This document shows, one piece after another, positions 27,106 to 35,984 of a DNA stretch of 64,000 nucleotides (positions are counted from its first letter, which is position 1; each line of letters begins with the position of its first letter). The stretch comes from Erythrobacteraceae bacterium. GTDB taxonomy: Bacteria; Pseudomonadota; Alphaproteobacteria; Sphingomonadales; Sphingomonadaceae. The stretch covers positions 1-64,000 of the forward strand of contig JAHEAX010000010.1 in assembly GCA_024642525.1 (NCBI GenBank), written 5' to 3'. The notes under the pieces were generated by a model. It made no database searches. It was not told the DNA's origin and worked only from the letters and a program-made list of their open reading frames with translations. The position numbers and the translations under genes are program-made.

Positions 27106-28040
27106 ATGGGGGCGGCGCTTAGAAGTTTCCGCGCCTGCCCGCAATCCCGCTCCATCTGTTCCATCAAAGCGTCGAGACCGTCGAATTTTGCTTCAGGACG
27201 CAGGAAGTGGTGGAAGGCGACTTCGATCTCCTGCCCGTAGAGATCGCCGGAAAAATCGAAGAAATACGGTTCCAGCAGTTCCTTTGCAGGCGTGAACTGG
27301 GGGCGGATACCGATATTGGCCGCGCCTTTCAGTTCCTGCCCCGTCGCCAGGATCTTGCCAGTGACGGCGTAGATACCGAATTTGGGGCGGAGATAGGATT
27401 CGATCGAAAGATTGGCCGTGGGATAGCCGATTTCGCGCCCGCGCTTGTCGCCATGTTCGACAATTCCGCGAATCGCGAAGGGCCGCGTCAGCAAGCGGGC
27501 AGCTTCCTGCGGGTCGCCGTCGACAAGGGCTTGCCGCACACGGCTGGAGGAAACCGGCACACCCTTGTCCAGCACCGGCGGCACGGCGCGGGCTTCGATG
27601 CCATGTTCAGCGCCAAGGCTTTCCAGCAAGGCGCGGTTGCCGGTGCGGGCCTTTCCGAAGGTAAAATCTTCGCCCGTCACCACGCCTGCTGCGCCCAGGT
27701 GCCGGTGCAGCAGCTTGCCGACGAAATCTTCCGCCGTGGTCGATGCAAGATCGCCGTCAAAATGGAACACCAGCATAGCGGTTGCGCCTGCCGCAAGGTA
27801 AAGTTCCTGCCGCTGTTCCAGCGTGGTCAGGCGAAAGGGCGCTGCATCGGGCTTGAAAAAGCGTACCGGATGCGGGTCGAAGGTGGCGACAATGGATGGC
27901 CGCCCTTCATCGCGCGCCCAGCGAATGGCTTCGCCGGCGACGGCCTGATGGCCCAGGTGAAACCCGTCAAAATTGCCCAGCGCGATAATCGCCCCGCGCA
28001 GGGATTCCGGCATTTCACTGCGATGGTCGATCCACCTCAT
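27102..28040 (-). CDS. ribF: bifunctional riboflavin kinase / FAD synthetase
   Basis: 312 residues. RibF converts riboflavin to FMN and then to FAD. The N-terminal nucleotidyltransferase part (about 1-185) has IIALGNFDGFHLGHQAVAGE, with its HxGH motif, and VVTGEDFTFGKARTGN. The C-terminal riboflavin kinase (about 185-305) has FAIRGIVEHGDKRGREIGYP and the start of the kinase PTAN motif (TANLSIES). It overlaps folA and ileS by four bases each. The product supports the flavoproteins encoded in the window (EtfAB, PdxH, the acyl-CoA dehydrogenase). Confidence 0.97.
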   Translation of the reverse strand: MRWIDHRSEMPESLRGAIIALGNFDGFHLGHQAVAGEAIRWARDEGRPSIVATFDPHPVRFFKPDAAPFRLTTLEQRQELYLAAGATAMLVFHFDGDLASTTAEDFVGKLLHRHLGAAGVVTGEDFTFGKARTGNRALLESLGAEHGIEARAVPPVLDKGVPVSSSRVRQALVDGDPQEAARLLTRPFAIRGIVEHGDKRGREIGYPTANLSIESYLRPKFGIYAVTGKILATGQELKGAANIGIRPQFTPAKELLEPYFFDFSGDLYGQEIEVAFHHFLRPEAKFDGLDALMEQMERDCGQARKLLSAAPI

Positions 28041-28543
28041 TGCACGCGCTCGTATGTCACGAAGGAATAGGCAGGGTAATCACCTTCCGCCGGATGATCG
28101 CTGCGTGCAGTTTCCTGCCAATGCGCGTCCAGCGGCGGCATGAAAGTGTCGCCATCGTAATCGGCATGGATTTCGGTGATTTCGATGCGGTGTGCCAGCG
28201 GCATGAACACATCATAGATGGCCGCGCCGCCGATGACCGCGATTTCACCTGCTGCATTGTCCTTTTCAGCCACAGCAATCGCCTCGCTGGCAGAGCGGAC
28301 GACTTCTGCATCACCCGATTCCCAGATTTCACGGCGGGTAAGGACGATATGCCTGCGGCCGGGCAGCATGCCGGGCAGGCTGTCAAAGGTCTTGCGGCCC
28401 ATGATCATCGGCTTGCCTGCTGCGGCTTTACCCATGGTGAGCGCCTTGAAATGCTTCAGGTCGGCAGGCAGGTGCCACGGCAACGTACCATTCCTGCCGA
28501 TCACGCCATTGGCAGCGCGGGCATAGATCAGAACCAGCGGCAT
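28037..28543 (-). CDS. folA: dihydrofolate reductase
   Basis: 168 residues from ATG 28543. The NADPH-dependent reduction of dihydrofolate to tetrahydrofolate is shown by LIYARAANGVIGRNGTLPWH with the catalytic LPADLKHFKALT region, MGRKTFDSLPGMLPGRRHIV, and the second nucleotide motif AVIGGAAIYDVFMPLA. It begins two bases after the purK stop and overlaps ribF by four, within the one-carbon/purine part of the operon. A longer in-frame start at 28564 would lie inside purK and is less likely. Confidence 0.96.
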   Translation of the reverse strand: MPLVLIYARAANGVIGRNGTLPWHLPADLKHFKALTMGKAAAGKPMIMGRKTFDSLPGMLPGRRHIVLTRREIWESGDAEVVRSASEAIAVAEKDNAAGEIAVIGGAAIYDVFMPLAHRIEITEIHADYDGDTFMPPLDAHWQETARSDHPAEGDYPAYSFVTYERVQ

Positions 28544-28545
28544 GG

Positions 28546-29601
28546 TCACGATAGTGGAATCCACGTGACATGGCCCATCTTGCGCCCTTCGCGTGCTTCG
28601 CGCTTGCCATACAAATGCACATGGGCCGCTTCATCTTCCAGCAGGGCGTGGGCGGTCAGCGCATCTTCGCCGATCAGGTTCGTCATCGACAGGGCCGGGA
28701 CGGTGGTGGCAGTGGACCCCAGCGGCAGGCCGCAAATGGCGCGGATATGGTTTTCAAACTGGCTGGTGGCCGCGCCCTCGATGCTCCAATGGCCGGAATT
28801 ATGCACCCTCGGGGCCATTTCGTTGAACACCGGCCCGCTTTCGGTGGCGAAAAATTCGCAGGTAAGCACGCCGACATAGCCAAGCGCGGCAGCAATTTTG
28901 GATGCCAGCGCCCGCGCTTCATCAACCTGCGCCACAATGGCATCGCTGGCTGGCAGGGATGAACGTGCAAGAATGCCGCTTTGATGGACATTCTCCGAAC
29001 TGTCCCAGAACCGCACTTCGCCATCCTGACCGCGCACCAGGATAACGGAAAATTCGGCGGTGAAGCGGACCAGCCCTTCATAAATTGTCTGCTGCGGCGG
29101 CAGGCGGATGGCATCGGCATCGCGCGCGTCAGCAATGCGCCACTGGCCCTTGCCGTCATAGCCATCGGCGCGGGTCTTGAGGATGCCGGGCGTGCCAACG
29201 CGTTCGATGGCGGCATGCAGCCCGTCCACCGGATCAACAGCGCAAAATGGTGCAGGTTTGCCGCCAAATTCCTGCGCGAAGTGTTTTTCGCGCAGCCGGT
29301 CCTGCGCAATTTCCAGTGCACGGGGGTGCGGTGCCAGCTTGTGTTCCAGCACGGACAGGGGCGCGACCGGCACGTTCTCAAATTCCAGCGTGATGACATC
29401 GCAGGCATCGGCAAAACGGGCGAGAGCCACTTCATCGGTCCATGCAGCGCAGGTAAATTCGGCGCTGACTTCGGCGGCCACGCTTTCCCTGTCAGGCGCG
29501 TAGATGTGGCAGCGATAGCCAAGCTGGGCTGCGGCCATGGCCATCATCCGCCCAAGCTGGCCGCCACCAAGTATGCCGATTGTGCCCCCCGCTTTGATCA
29601 T
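28546..29601 (-). CDS. purK: 5-(carboxyamino)imidazole ribonucleotide synthase
   Basis: 351 residues, the usual PurK size. An ATP-grasp enzyme of purine synthesis, it makes N5-CAIR from AIR, bicarbonate and ATP. Motifs: GTIGILGGGQLGRMMAMAAA at the N-terminus, then CDVITLEFENVP, GILKTRADGYDGKGQWRI for ATP binding, and EFFATESGPVFNEMAPRVHN with the following HNSGHWSIEG. The product is handed to PurE, encoded nine bases upstream. Confidence 0.97.
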   Translation of the reverse strand: MIKAGGTIGILGGGQLGRMMAMAAAQLGYRCHIYAPDRESVAAEVSAEFTCAAWTDEVALARFADACDVITLEFENVPVAPLSVLEHKLAPHPRALEIAQDRLREKHFAQEFGGKPAPFCAVDPVDGLHAAIERVGTPGILKTRADGYDGKGQWRIADARDADAIRLPPQQTIYEGLVRFTAEFSVILVRGQDGEVRFWDSSENVHQSGILARSSLPASDAIVAQVDEARALASKIAAALGYVGVLTCEFFATESGPVFNEMAPRVHNSGHWSIEGAATSQFENHIRAICGLPLGSTATTVPALSMTNLIGEDALTAHALLEDEAAHVHLYGKREAREGRKMGHVTWIPLS

Positions 29602-29610
29602 CGTGCCTGC

Positions 29611-30114
29611 TCAGCCTTCATCGGAAGGGTGTTGATCCACCGCATCGGTGCGGGCTGCGCGCCATGCTTTCAGCCGTTCGGCCACGCCATCATCCGCTGT
29701 GCCCAGAATGGCTGCGGCCAGAAGGCCCGCATTGGTCGCGCCTGCTTCGCCAATGGCCAGCGTGCCCGTAGGAATGCCCGCTGGCATCTGGACGATGGAA
29801 AGCAGGCTATCCATCCCCGAAAGTGCCTTTGACTGCACCGGTACGCCCAGCACGGGCAGGTGTGTCATTGCCGCGATCATGCCGGGCAAATGCGCCGCCC
29901 CGCCTGCACCTGCGATGATGACCTTGAAGCCTTCATCTGCTGCGCCCTTGGCAAATTCCACCATGCGGTCCGGCGTGCGGTGGGCAGATACGATGCGCGC
30001 ATCATGGGCAATTCCCAGTTCGTCCAGAACATGGGCCGCGCATTGCATGGTGGACCAGTCCGACTGGCTGCCCATCACGATAGCGACTTTTGGCGAACTT
30101 CCCGTTTCGGCCAT
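29611..30114 (-). CDS. purE: N5-carboxyaminoimidazole ribonucleotide mutase
   Basis: 167 residues, class I PurE. It converts N5-CAIR to CAIR in purine synthesis. Motifs: [40 protein letters not shown], the strongly conserved [20 protein letters not shown], and [20 protein letters not shown] with [15 protein letters not shown]. It begins one base after the gpmA stop and precedes purK. Confidence 0.97.
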   Translation of the reverse strand: MAETGSSPKVAIVMGSQSDWSTMQCAAHVLDELGIAHDARIVSAHRTPDRMVEFAKGAADEGFKVIIAGAGGAAHLPGMIAAMTHLPVLGVPVQSKALSGMDSLLSIVQMPAGIPTGTLAIGEAGATNAGLLAAAILGTADDGVAERLKAWRAARTDAVDQHPSDEG

Positions 30115-30115
30115 C

Positions 30116-30814
30116 TCAACTGTCCTTCAGGTAATAGCGTTCGCCAGCCTGCATGTTTTCGTCGAATTCATAGACGATCGGCTGTCCGGTCGGAATTTCG
30201 AGGCCGGTGATGTCATCATCCGAAATGCCCGAAAGATGCTTCACCAGCGCGCGCAGCGAATTGCCATGCGCGGAAATGATGACTGTTTCGCCCGCCGCGA
30301 TGACCGGCACGATGGCTTCCTGCCAATAGGGCAGAACGCGTTCGATCGTCAGCTTCAGGCTTTCGGTATTGGGGATGGCAATGCCGGCATAGCGCGGGTC
30401 TGAACTGAGGTCATATTCGCTGCCTGCTTCCAGCGGCGGCGGCGGCACGTCGAAACTGCGGCGCCAGATATGGACCTGCTCGTCACCGTGCCTGGCTGCT
30501 GTTTCCTGCTTGTTGAGGCCGGTCAGCCCGCCATAATGGCGTTCGTTGAGGCGCCAGTCCTTGGTTTCAGGTATCCACAGCCGGTCACATTCGGCAAGGG
30601 CGAGATGCAACGTGCGGATGGCCCGTGTCTGCACCGAAGTGAATGCGCGGGTCGGCAACAGGCCTTTTTCTGCCAGCAATTTGCCGGCGGCCTTTGCCTC
30701 GGCAACGCCCAGCTCGGTCAGATCGACATCCCACCAGCCGGTGAAGCGGTTTTCGAGGTTCCACTGGCTCTGGCCGTGGCGGACCAGGATGAGCTTGGTA
30801 GTCTGGGTCGGCAA
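30116..30814 (-). CDS. gpmA: 2,3-bisphosphoglycerate-dependent phosphoglycerate mutase
   Basis: 232 residues. It interconverts 3- and 2-phosphoglycerate. The phosphohistidine motif is [20 protein letters not shown] (His near 13). Also present are [20 protein letters not shown], the helical insert [20 protein letters not shown], and the second catalytic histidine in [20 protein letters not shown]. This is the first recognised enzyme gene of the long minus-strand operon; a possible 55-residue gene lies 35 bases upstream. Confidence 0.97.
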   Translation of the reverse strand: MPTQTTKLILVRHGQSQWNLENRFTGWWDVDLTELGVAEAKAAGKLLAEKGLLPTRAFTSVQTRAIRTLHLALAECDRLWIPETKDWRLNERHYGGLTGLNKQETAARHGDEQVHIWRRSFDVPPPPLEAGSEYDLSSDPRYAGIAIPNTESLKLTIERVLPYWQEAIVPVIAAGETVIISAHGNSLRALVKHLSGISDDDITGLEIPTGQPIVYEFDENMQAGERYYLKDS

Positions 30815-30849
30815 GGAATACGCTCCTGCATTACAAGAAGCAGTTGCCG

Positions 30850-31017
30850 TTAGCTTTTGGCATCGCTTTTGGGAAGGGCTGGCTCTGCCGAATCGCCCTG
30901 CGAATCGGGAGTATTTTCTTCAAACGCACGAGATTGAGCTTTGCGGCGGCGCAAATTCTCGCGCAGCTTGGCCGCCAGCCGTTCCTCGCGGGACATTTTT
31001 GTCGGGTCATTTGCCAT
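30850..31017 (-). CDS. small basic hypothetical protein (55 residues)
   Basis: ATG at 31017, stop TAA at 30852-30850. The product begins [20 protein letters not shown], continues [15 protein letters not shown] and ends in an acidic/serine tail ([15 protein letters not shown]). A basic helical first half followed by a disordered tail is typical of small conserved proteins near this position in sphingomonads. I recall that type but cannot name a function; RNA or DNA binding is conceivable from the charge. It lies 35 bases upstream of gpmA on the same strand, so it may be the first gene of the operon. It is too short to be certain from sequence alone. Confidence 0.65.
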   Translation of the reverse strand: MANDPTKMSREERLAAKLRENLRRRKAQSRAFEENTPDSQGDSAEPALPKSDAKS

Positions 31018-31077
31018 GGTGTCATGGCGATTGCCGCGCTGGGCTGCGCTTTACAAGCTTTGGTTTAAAGGCCTTGC

Positions 31078-31106
31078 TTGACAACAGGTGGCGCGCCAGC
31101 CAATAG
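31078..31106 (+). promoter_or_regulatory. Possible housekeeping promoter upstream of tRNA-Thr
   Basis: TTGACA (31078-31083), a 17-base spacer and CAATAG (31101-31106). The -35 is a consensus match and the -10 is weak, as is common in alphaproteobacteria. It would start transcription about 50 bases before the tRNA. Confidence 0.35.
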
Positions 31107-31163
31107 CGCGCCCCTGCCGTGGGTGGCCTTTCGAGGATCCTGCGCAGATCAGTGAAATGGTGT

Positions 31164-31238
<75 letters not shown>

Positions 31239-31326
31239 TTTCACTTCATTTCCCCCGCTCTCCACATTTGCCTTGTCCGCATGACCGGATATGGACGTTC
31301 CTCAACATTTGAGGGAGCGAGCAGGG

Positions 31327-32487
31327 ATGCATTTCGGATTAAGTGACGAACAGGCTGAGTTGCAGGCAGCAGCGCGCAAATTCGCGCGCGAGCAACTGAC
31401 AGGTCTTGCCGGCGAGCTTGAACGTGACGATGCGCCTGTCCCGCACGACATTCTGCGCCAATATGGCGATCTTGGCTTTCTCGGCATCAATCTGCCTGAA
31501 CAATATGGCGGCATGGGCCTTGGCCATCTCGAGGCATTGCTGGTGCTGGAAGAATTCGCACAGGTTTCCGTCGCGGTTGCCTTTCCCGTGTTCGAGGCGC
31601 TGACAGGGCCAGTGCGCACCATCGAACAATTTGGTTCGGAAGAATTGAAAGCGCGGATTATCCCCGAAGTGGTGCGGGGCGAAAAAATCGTCGCGGTCGC
31701 CATGTCGGAACCCGAAGCCGGCACTGCCCTTACCGATCTTTCCACCACGGCGCGGATTGATGGCGACGAAATCGTGATCAACGGCACCAAGCGGTGGAGT
31801 TCAGGCGCGGGCCATTCCGACTATTACATCACCTATTGCCGGTTTGACGGCATTTCGGGGGCCAAGGGCATTGGCGCTGTGCTGGTGGAAAAAGACGCTG
31901 CCGGTGTCACCTTCGGCGCGCGCGAGGAAATGATGGGCTTCAGAGGTATCCCTTCGGCCGACATTTTCCTTGATGATGTACGGGTGCCAGCAGGCAACCT
32001 CATCGTGGGTGCAGGCGGCTTCGGCAAATTGATGAGCGCGTTCGGGCTGGAACGCTGCGGAAATGCCACCATGGGCCTTGGCCTTGCAGCAGCTGCGCTG
32101 GAAGATGCACTGTCCTACACTCAGGAACGCACCGCGTTCGGCAAGCCGATCGTCGAATTCCAGGCCGTGCAGATGAAGCTGGCAGAAATGGCGATGCAGG
32201 TGGATGCCGCGCGGCTGCTGATCTGGCGCGCTGCGGTCAATGCGGGCAGCGGCCTGCCGAGCGTATATGAAAGCTCTGCTGCGAAATGTTTTTCAAACGA
32301 AATGGTGCGCGAAGTCACCCAACTGGGTGTGCAGGTGATGGGCGGTTACGGCTATTCCAAGCAATATCCCATGGAACAGCGCCTGCGTGACGGTTTTGCA
32401 TGGGGCATTGCGGGCGGAACCACCGATGTCCAGAAAGCCAATATCGCCGCTGCGCTGGTGGGGCGCAGGTTCGACCAGCGGCGCTGA
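31327..32487 (+). CDS. acyl-CoA dehydrogenase family flavoprotein, non-canonical catalytic position
   Basis: 386 residues from ATG 31327. The three-domain ACAD fold is clear: N-terminal helices to about 115; middle beta domain with VAVAMSEPEAGTALTDLSTT and INGTKRWSSGAGHSDYYITY; C-terminal helices with YTQERTAFGKPIVEFQAVQM and LGVQVMGGYGYSKQYPMEQR. FAD would oxidise an acyl-CoA at the alpha-beta bond and pass electrons to EtfAB. The usual catalytic glutamate of the IYEGT motif is replaced: the sequence reads WGIAGGTTDVQ (Gly363). Glu242 in SAFGLERCGNATM could be the base, as in isovaleryl- or long-chain-type enzymes. Substrate unknown. The nearest ribosome-binding sequence is GGGAG, about 13 bases upstream. 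Confidence 0.9.
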   Translation: MHFGLSDEQAELQAAARKFAREQLTGLAGELERDDAPVPHDILRQYGDLGFLGINLPEQYGGMGLGHLEALLVLEEFAQVSVAVAFPVFEALTGPVRTIEQFGSEELKARIIPEVVRGEKIVAVAMSEPEAGTALTDLSTTARIDGDEIVINGTKRWSSGAGHSDYYITYCRFDGISGAKGIGAVLVEKDAAGVTFGAREEMMGFRGIPSADIFLDDVRVPAGNLIVGAGGFGKLMSAFGLERCGNATMGLGLAAAALEDALSYTQERTAFGKPIVEFQAVQMKLAEMAMQVDAARLLIWRAAVNAGSGLPSVYESSAAKCFSNEMVREVTQLGVQVMGGYGYSKQYPMEQRLRDGFAWGIAGGTTDVQKANIAAALVGRRFDQRR

Positions 32488-32540
32488 TATGATGTGATTT
32501 TCGATTGTCATTGCGCGGCGTATTAGCCATGTAAGGCACC

Positions 32541-33062
32541 ATGAACGAAGATCCTGATAAATGCGTTGCCGAAACGTCTGACGAGGCGGCGCAAACCGCC
32601 GCGCGCGATGGCTTGACAGAGCTGCACCCCAACCATGTGAAAATCCTGCGAATACAGGCGTTCATGTTTGCCGCGCCTTTCGTGCTGGGGTCGCTGGTGC
32701 TGGAAACAGCGAGGCTGATGCCGACAGGTGTGTTCATCTTGCCGGTGCTGCTGGCCGCATTGTTCCTGATCATCCGTGTGCCGCTGCGCCGCCACCATGC
32801 CCGCGGCTATGCCATGAGCGATGACCGCCTGCGTGTGGTGCGCGGCCTGCTTTTCCGTTCCGATACGGTGGTGCCATTTGGCAGGGTGCAGCATATTGAT
32901 GTGAACCAGGGCCCGCTGGAACGGTTTTACAACCTTGCCACACTGACCTTGCATACCGCAGGCAGCCACAATGCATCGGTGCATCTGCCGGGCATTCTCA
33001 ACCAGGATGCACTGGCCATGCGCGAGATCATCCGCAGCCATATCAAGCGCGAGACGCTGTGA
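32541..33062 (+). CDS. bacterial PH-domain membrane protein, YdbS-like
   Basis: 173 residues. Two adjacent hydrophobic helices (about 36-82: IQAFMFAAPFVLGSLVLETA, then GVFILPVLLAALFLIIRVPL) precede one bacterial PH (YdbS/bPH2) domain with YAMSDDRLRVVRGLLFRSDT and VVPFGRVQHIDVNQGPLERF. YdbS-type proteins usually occur in pairs with a larger YdbT-type partner, and that is the case here: the next gene overlaps the stop (GTGA). Function is poorly known; Bacillus homologues are linked to resistance to some antimicrobial peptides or bacteriocins. Confidence 0.88.
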   Translation: MNEDPDKCVAETSDEAAQTAARDGLTELHPNHVKILRIQAFMFAAPFVLGSLVLETARLMPTGVFILPVLLAALFLIIRVPLRRHHARGYAMSDDRLRVVRGLLFRSDTVVPFGRVQHIDVNQGPLERFYNLATLTLHTAGSHNASVHLPGILNQDALAMREIIRSHIKRETL

Positions 33063-34594
33063 CGGACATGGCTGCACCTGCCGCGCCAATGGACCAGGCG
33101 GGCCCCAGAAGAACCAGCCCGCTCGGGTTTATTGCCAAGGGATTGCAGGGCTTGCAGCGCGCTATCCTGCCGATGGTCGCTGTCGCCTTCGGCATGCGCG
33201 ACGAATCGTTCGGCTTGCTGGCGGCATTGGGCCTGGGGCTGGTGATTGCCGCCTTTGCCGTGGGCGTCCGCTACCTCCACTGGCTGCGCCTGACCTATAC
33301 TGTCGGCGAAACCGACATTCGTGTGGAAAGCGGTCTGCTCTCCCGCGCCGCACGGTCTGTTCCGTTCGAACGGATTCAGGATGTCAGCCTTGAACAATCG
33401 TTGATCCCCCGATTGCTGGGCCTCGTTGAAGTGCGCTTTGAAACAGGCGCTGGCGGCAAGGATGAACTGAAACTCGCCTATCTGACCGCAGCCGAAGGCG
33501 AAGAACTGCGCGAAGTCATCAGGGCGCGCAAGGACGGGGTGGAACTCGCCGCAAGGGCAGAAACACAGGCCAGTGACGAGGATGCGGCAGAGCCAGCGGC
33601 AACACGGCTGTACGAAATGGATACGCGCAGGCTGGTGACATTCGGCCTGTTCGAGTTCTCGCTCGCCGTGGTGGCCGTGATTGGCGGCGCTCTGCAGCAA
33701 TTCGGGGATTTCATGCCGTTCAACATCTGGAATGTGAACGAATGGCAGGAAAATTTTGCCGGACCCTTCGCATGGCTGATGGGCATGGGGCCATCGGTGC
33801 AGGCTATTGGCGTTGTGCTGGCGCTGATTTCGCTCGCCGTGGTCGGCTTTGGCACGGGCCTTGTTCGCACTGTCCTGCGCGACTGGGGCTTTACGCTGGA
33901 CCGGACTGAAAAGGGCTTCCGCCGCCGCCGCGGATTGTTGACGCGCACGGATGTGGTGATGCCCGCACACCGCGTGCAGGCCGTCAGGATCAACACCGGC
34001 ATCATCCGCAAGCGGTTCGGCTGGCATGGCCTCAGCTTTGTCAGCCTGGCGCAGGATAGCGGCGCATCGAACCATATTGTCGCGCCTTTTGCCCAGATGG
34101 AAGAACTGGAGCCGATTGTGCGGTCTGCCTGTTTCGACACGCCCCCAGAAGACGCAGGGTGGCAGCGGGGCGCTGTGAATTACCGGCTGGACAAAGCGCT
34201 GCTGGCAGCAGGTGTGCTGGTACCGGCCTCGGTTATCACGACGGTGATTGCTGGCCCGCTGCTGGGTATCCTGCCCATCGCAGGCGCGGCGTTCATTGCC
34301 ATGCGCGAAGCATTCCTGTGGCGGTTCGAACGGCATTGCCTGACGGGCCGGCAGTTGTTCATCGGCAGCGGCTGGCTGGCGCCGGAATTGTCCATTGCAT
34401 CACGCATCAAATTGCAATCGGTCGAAATCAGCCAGAACTTCATTGGCAGGCGGCGCAACTACTCCACCCTGCAACTGGGCCTTGCGGGTGGGAAAATGGC
34501 GCTGCGAGGGATCGCCCCGCAGCGCGCATATGAATTGCGGGATGCAATTCTGGCCAGCATCGCAGAAAAGGATTTTTCCGAACTGGCCGGATAA
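33059..34594 (+). CDS. bacterial PH-domain membrane protein, YdbT-like
   Basis: 511 residues. It contains three YdbS/bPH2-type units, each with a hydrophobic pair followed by a PH-like domain. The first is around 60-160 (YTVGETDIRVESGLLSRAAR, SVPFERIQDVSLEQSLIPRL). The second is around 255-345 (FTLDRTEKGFRRRRGLLTRT, VVMPAHRVQAVRINTGIIRK). The third is around 400-500 (LTGRQLFIGSGWLAPELSIA). It is the larger partner of the protein before it and is translationally coupled by a GTGA overlap (alternative ATG at 33068). It converges with a GNAT gene seven bases away. Confidence 0.88.
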   Translation: MTDMAAPAAPMDQAGPRRTSPLGFIAKGLQGLQRAILPMVAVAFGMRDESFGLLAALGLGLVIAAFAVGVRYLHWLRLTYTVGETDIRVESGLLSRAARSVPFERIQDVSLEQSLIPRLLGLVEVRFETGAGGKDELKLAYLTAAEGEELREVIRARKDGVELAARAETQASDEDAAEPAATRLYEMDTRRLVTFGLFEFSLAVVAVIGGALQQFGDFMPFNIWNVNEWQENFAGPFAWLMGMGPSVQAIGVVLALISLAVVGFGTGLVRTVLRDWGFTLDRTEKGFRRRRGLLTRTDVVMPAHRVQAVRINTGIIRKRFGWHGLSFVSLAQDSGASNHIVAPFAQMEELEPIVRSACFDTPPEDAGWQRGAVNYRLDKALLAAGVLVPASVITTVIAGPLLGILPIAGAAFIAMREAFLWRFERHCLTGRQLFIGSGWLAPELSIASRIKLQSVEISQNFIGRRRNYSTLQLGLAGGKMALRGIAPQRAYELRDAILASIAEKDFSELAG

Positions 34595-34601
34595 ACCGGC
34601 G

Positions 34602-34898
34602 TCAGGCGCGCAGGTCAGCCCAATCCGGATGACGCTTGAATTGCGCTTCGACATAGCTGCACTGCGGGACGATGGTGAAACCTTCTGCGCGGGCATCCTT
34701 GATCATTTCCTGCACCAGCGCAGCGGCCACGCCGCGTCCGCCAATGGCGGGCGGCACCAGCGTATGTTCTGCCACCCGGCTTCCACCCCGCTCGACCCAG
34801 GTCAGGCGTCCGACAGCATCGCTGCCGGGAACATGGGCGTGATATTCGCCAGCGCCATCCTCGTTTTGACGGGTAATTTCCAAGCCTTCGATAGCCAT
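34602..34898 (-). CDS. small GNAT-type acetyltransferase (YidJ/Acetyltransf_CG family)
   Basis: 98 residues, the compact single-domain GNAT family that keeps only the acetyl-CoA core. The diagnostic sequence is VAEHTLVPPAIGGRGVAAAL, holding the pyrophosphate loop GGRGVA, followed by AEGFTIVPQCSYVEAQFKRH, which ends in the family-typical PDWADL. Role unknown; in several bacteria the family is stress-associated. An AAGGAG ribosome-binding site precedes ATG 34898, and a perfect EcfG-type promoter (34947-34922) is placed for a leader of under 20 bases. It diverges from the threonine-aldolase-like gene. Confidence 0.9.
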   Translation of the reverse strand: MAIEGLEITRQNEDGAGEYHAHVPGSDAVGRLTWVERGGSRVAEHTLVPPAIGGRGVAAALVQEMIKDARAEGFTIVPQCSYVEAQFKRHPDWADLRA

Positions 34899-34921
34899 TC
34901 AAATGTCTCCTTCTTGCGCAT

Positions 34922-34947
34922 AACGTAGAGGTGGTTAAGGCCGTTCC
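34922..34947 (-). promoter_or_regulatory. EcfG-type general-stress promoter upstream of the small GNAT gene
   Basis: Minus strand GGAAC (34947-34943), a 17-base spacer and CGTT (34925-34922), an exact match to the EcfG consensus. The start would be near 34915, followed within a few bases by AAGGAG and the ATG at 34898. Confidence 0.72.
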
Positions 34948-34985
34948 CCAAGCCCAGATGAAACGCGTGAGACGAAACGAGGCAG

Positions 34986-35984
34986 ATGAAGCAGTTCCTT
35001 TCCGATAATGCCGCCAGCGTCCACCCTGCCATATGGGAAGCAATGCGCGCCGCTGACGAACCGCAGGCACCCTATGATGGCGATACCATTTCGCAGCGCA
35101 TGGACGATGCATTCAGCCAGCTGTTCGGGCGCGATTGCAGGGCGATGTGGATTGCCACCGGTACGGCTGCCAATTGCCTCGCGCTCAGCACCATGGTCCA
35201 GCCGCATGGCGGCGTTGTGTGCCACCGCGAAGCCCATATCGAGGTTGATGAAGGCGGCGCGCCCGGTTTTTACCTGCATGGCGCAAAACTGCTGCTGGCC
35301 GAAGGTGATGGCGCAAAGCTGACGCCCGCTGCCATCCGCGCCGTTATCGACCCCATTCGCGATGATGTGCACCAGGTGCAGCCCCATGCAATTTCGATTA
35401 CGCAAGCGAGCGAATATGGCTGCGCCTACCGGCCTGAAGAACTGGCAGCGATTGGCGCGCTGGCACGCGACCGTGGCCTGCCGCTGCACATGGACGGCGC
35501 GCGGTTTGCCAATGCGGCGGCATTTCTGGGTTGCAGCGCGGCAGAGGCTGCCGGGCCTGCCGATGCGCTCAGCTTCGGTTTTGTGAAGAATGGCGGGATG
35601 ACTGCCGAGGCAATCGTGTTTTTCGACCCCGCGCTGGCTGATGTCGCGCTCTATCGCCGCAAGCGGGCGGGCCACCTGCAAAGCAAGGGCCGTTTTCTTG
35701 CAGCACAGGTGCTGGCCATGGTGGAAGGCGACGTGTGGATCGATAATGCCCGCGCAGCCAATGCCGCTGCGCAAATAATCGCTGATGCCGCCAACGGGCG
35801 GTTGATGCACCCGGTGGAAGCGAATGAATTATTCGTCCGTTGCACCGCTGAAGAACGCAGCGCGCTTAGGGCGCAGGGTTTCGATTTTTATGACTGGGGC
35901 AGCGATGCCGCCCGCTTCGTGACAGCATGGAACACGCGGCAGGAAGATGCACTGGCACTGGCGCGCGCGGTGGCTTCCCTATGA
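34986..35984 (+). CDS. threonine aldolase / beta-eliminating lyase family PLP enzyme
   Basis: 332 residues of fold-type I PLP enzyme. Visible: MKQFLSDNAASVHPAIWEAM, then AMWIATGTAANCLALSTMV, VCHREAHIEVDEGGAPGFYL, GLPLHMDGARFANAAAFLG with the PLP-binding aspartate, and the Schiff-base lysine region LSFGFVKNGGMTAEAIVFFD. It probably cleaves L-threonine/allo-threonine to glycine and acetaldehyde (low-specificity threonine aldolase), though other beta-hydroxy amino acids are possible. The EamA transporter gene starts inside its stop codon (ATGA), so the transporter may move a substrate or product. Confidence 0.92.
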   Translation: MKQFLSDNAASVHPAIWEAMRAADEPQAPYDGDTISQRMDDAFSQLFGRDCRAMWIATGTAANCLALSTMVQPHGGVVCHREAHIEVDEGGAPGFYLHGAKLLLAEGDGAKLTPAAIRAVIDPIRDDVHQVQPHAISITQASEYGCAYRPEELAAIGALARDRGLPLHMDGARFANAAAFLGCSAAEAAGPADALSFGFVKNGGMTAEAIVFFDPALADVALYRRKRAGHLQSKGRFLAAQVLAMVEGDVWIDNARAANAAAQIIADAANGRLMHPVEANELFVRCTAEERSALRAQGFDFYDWGSDAARFVTAWNTRQEDALALARAVASL

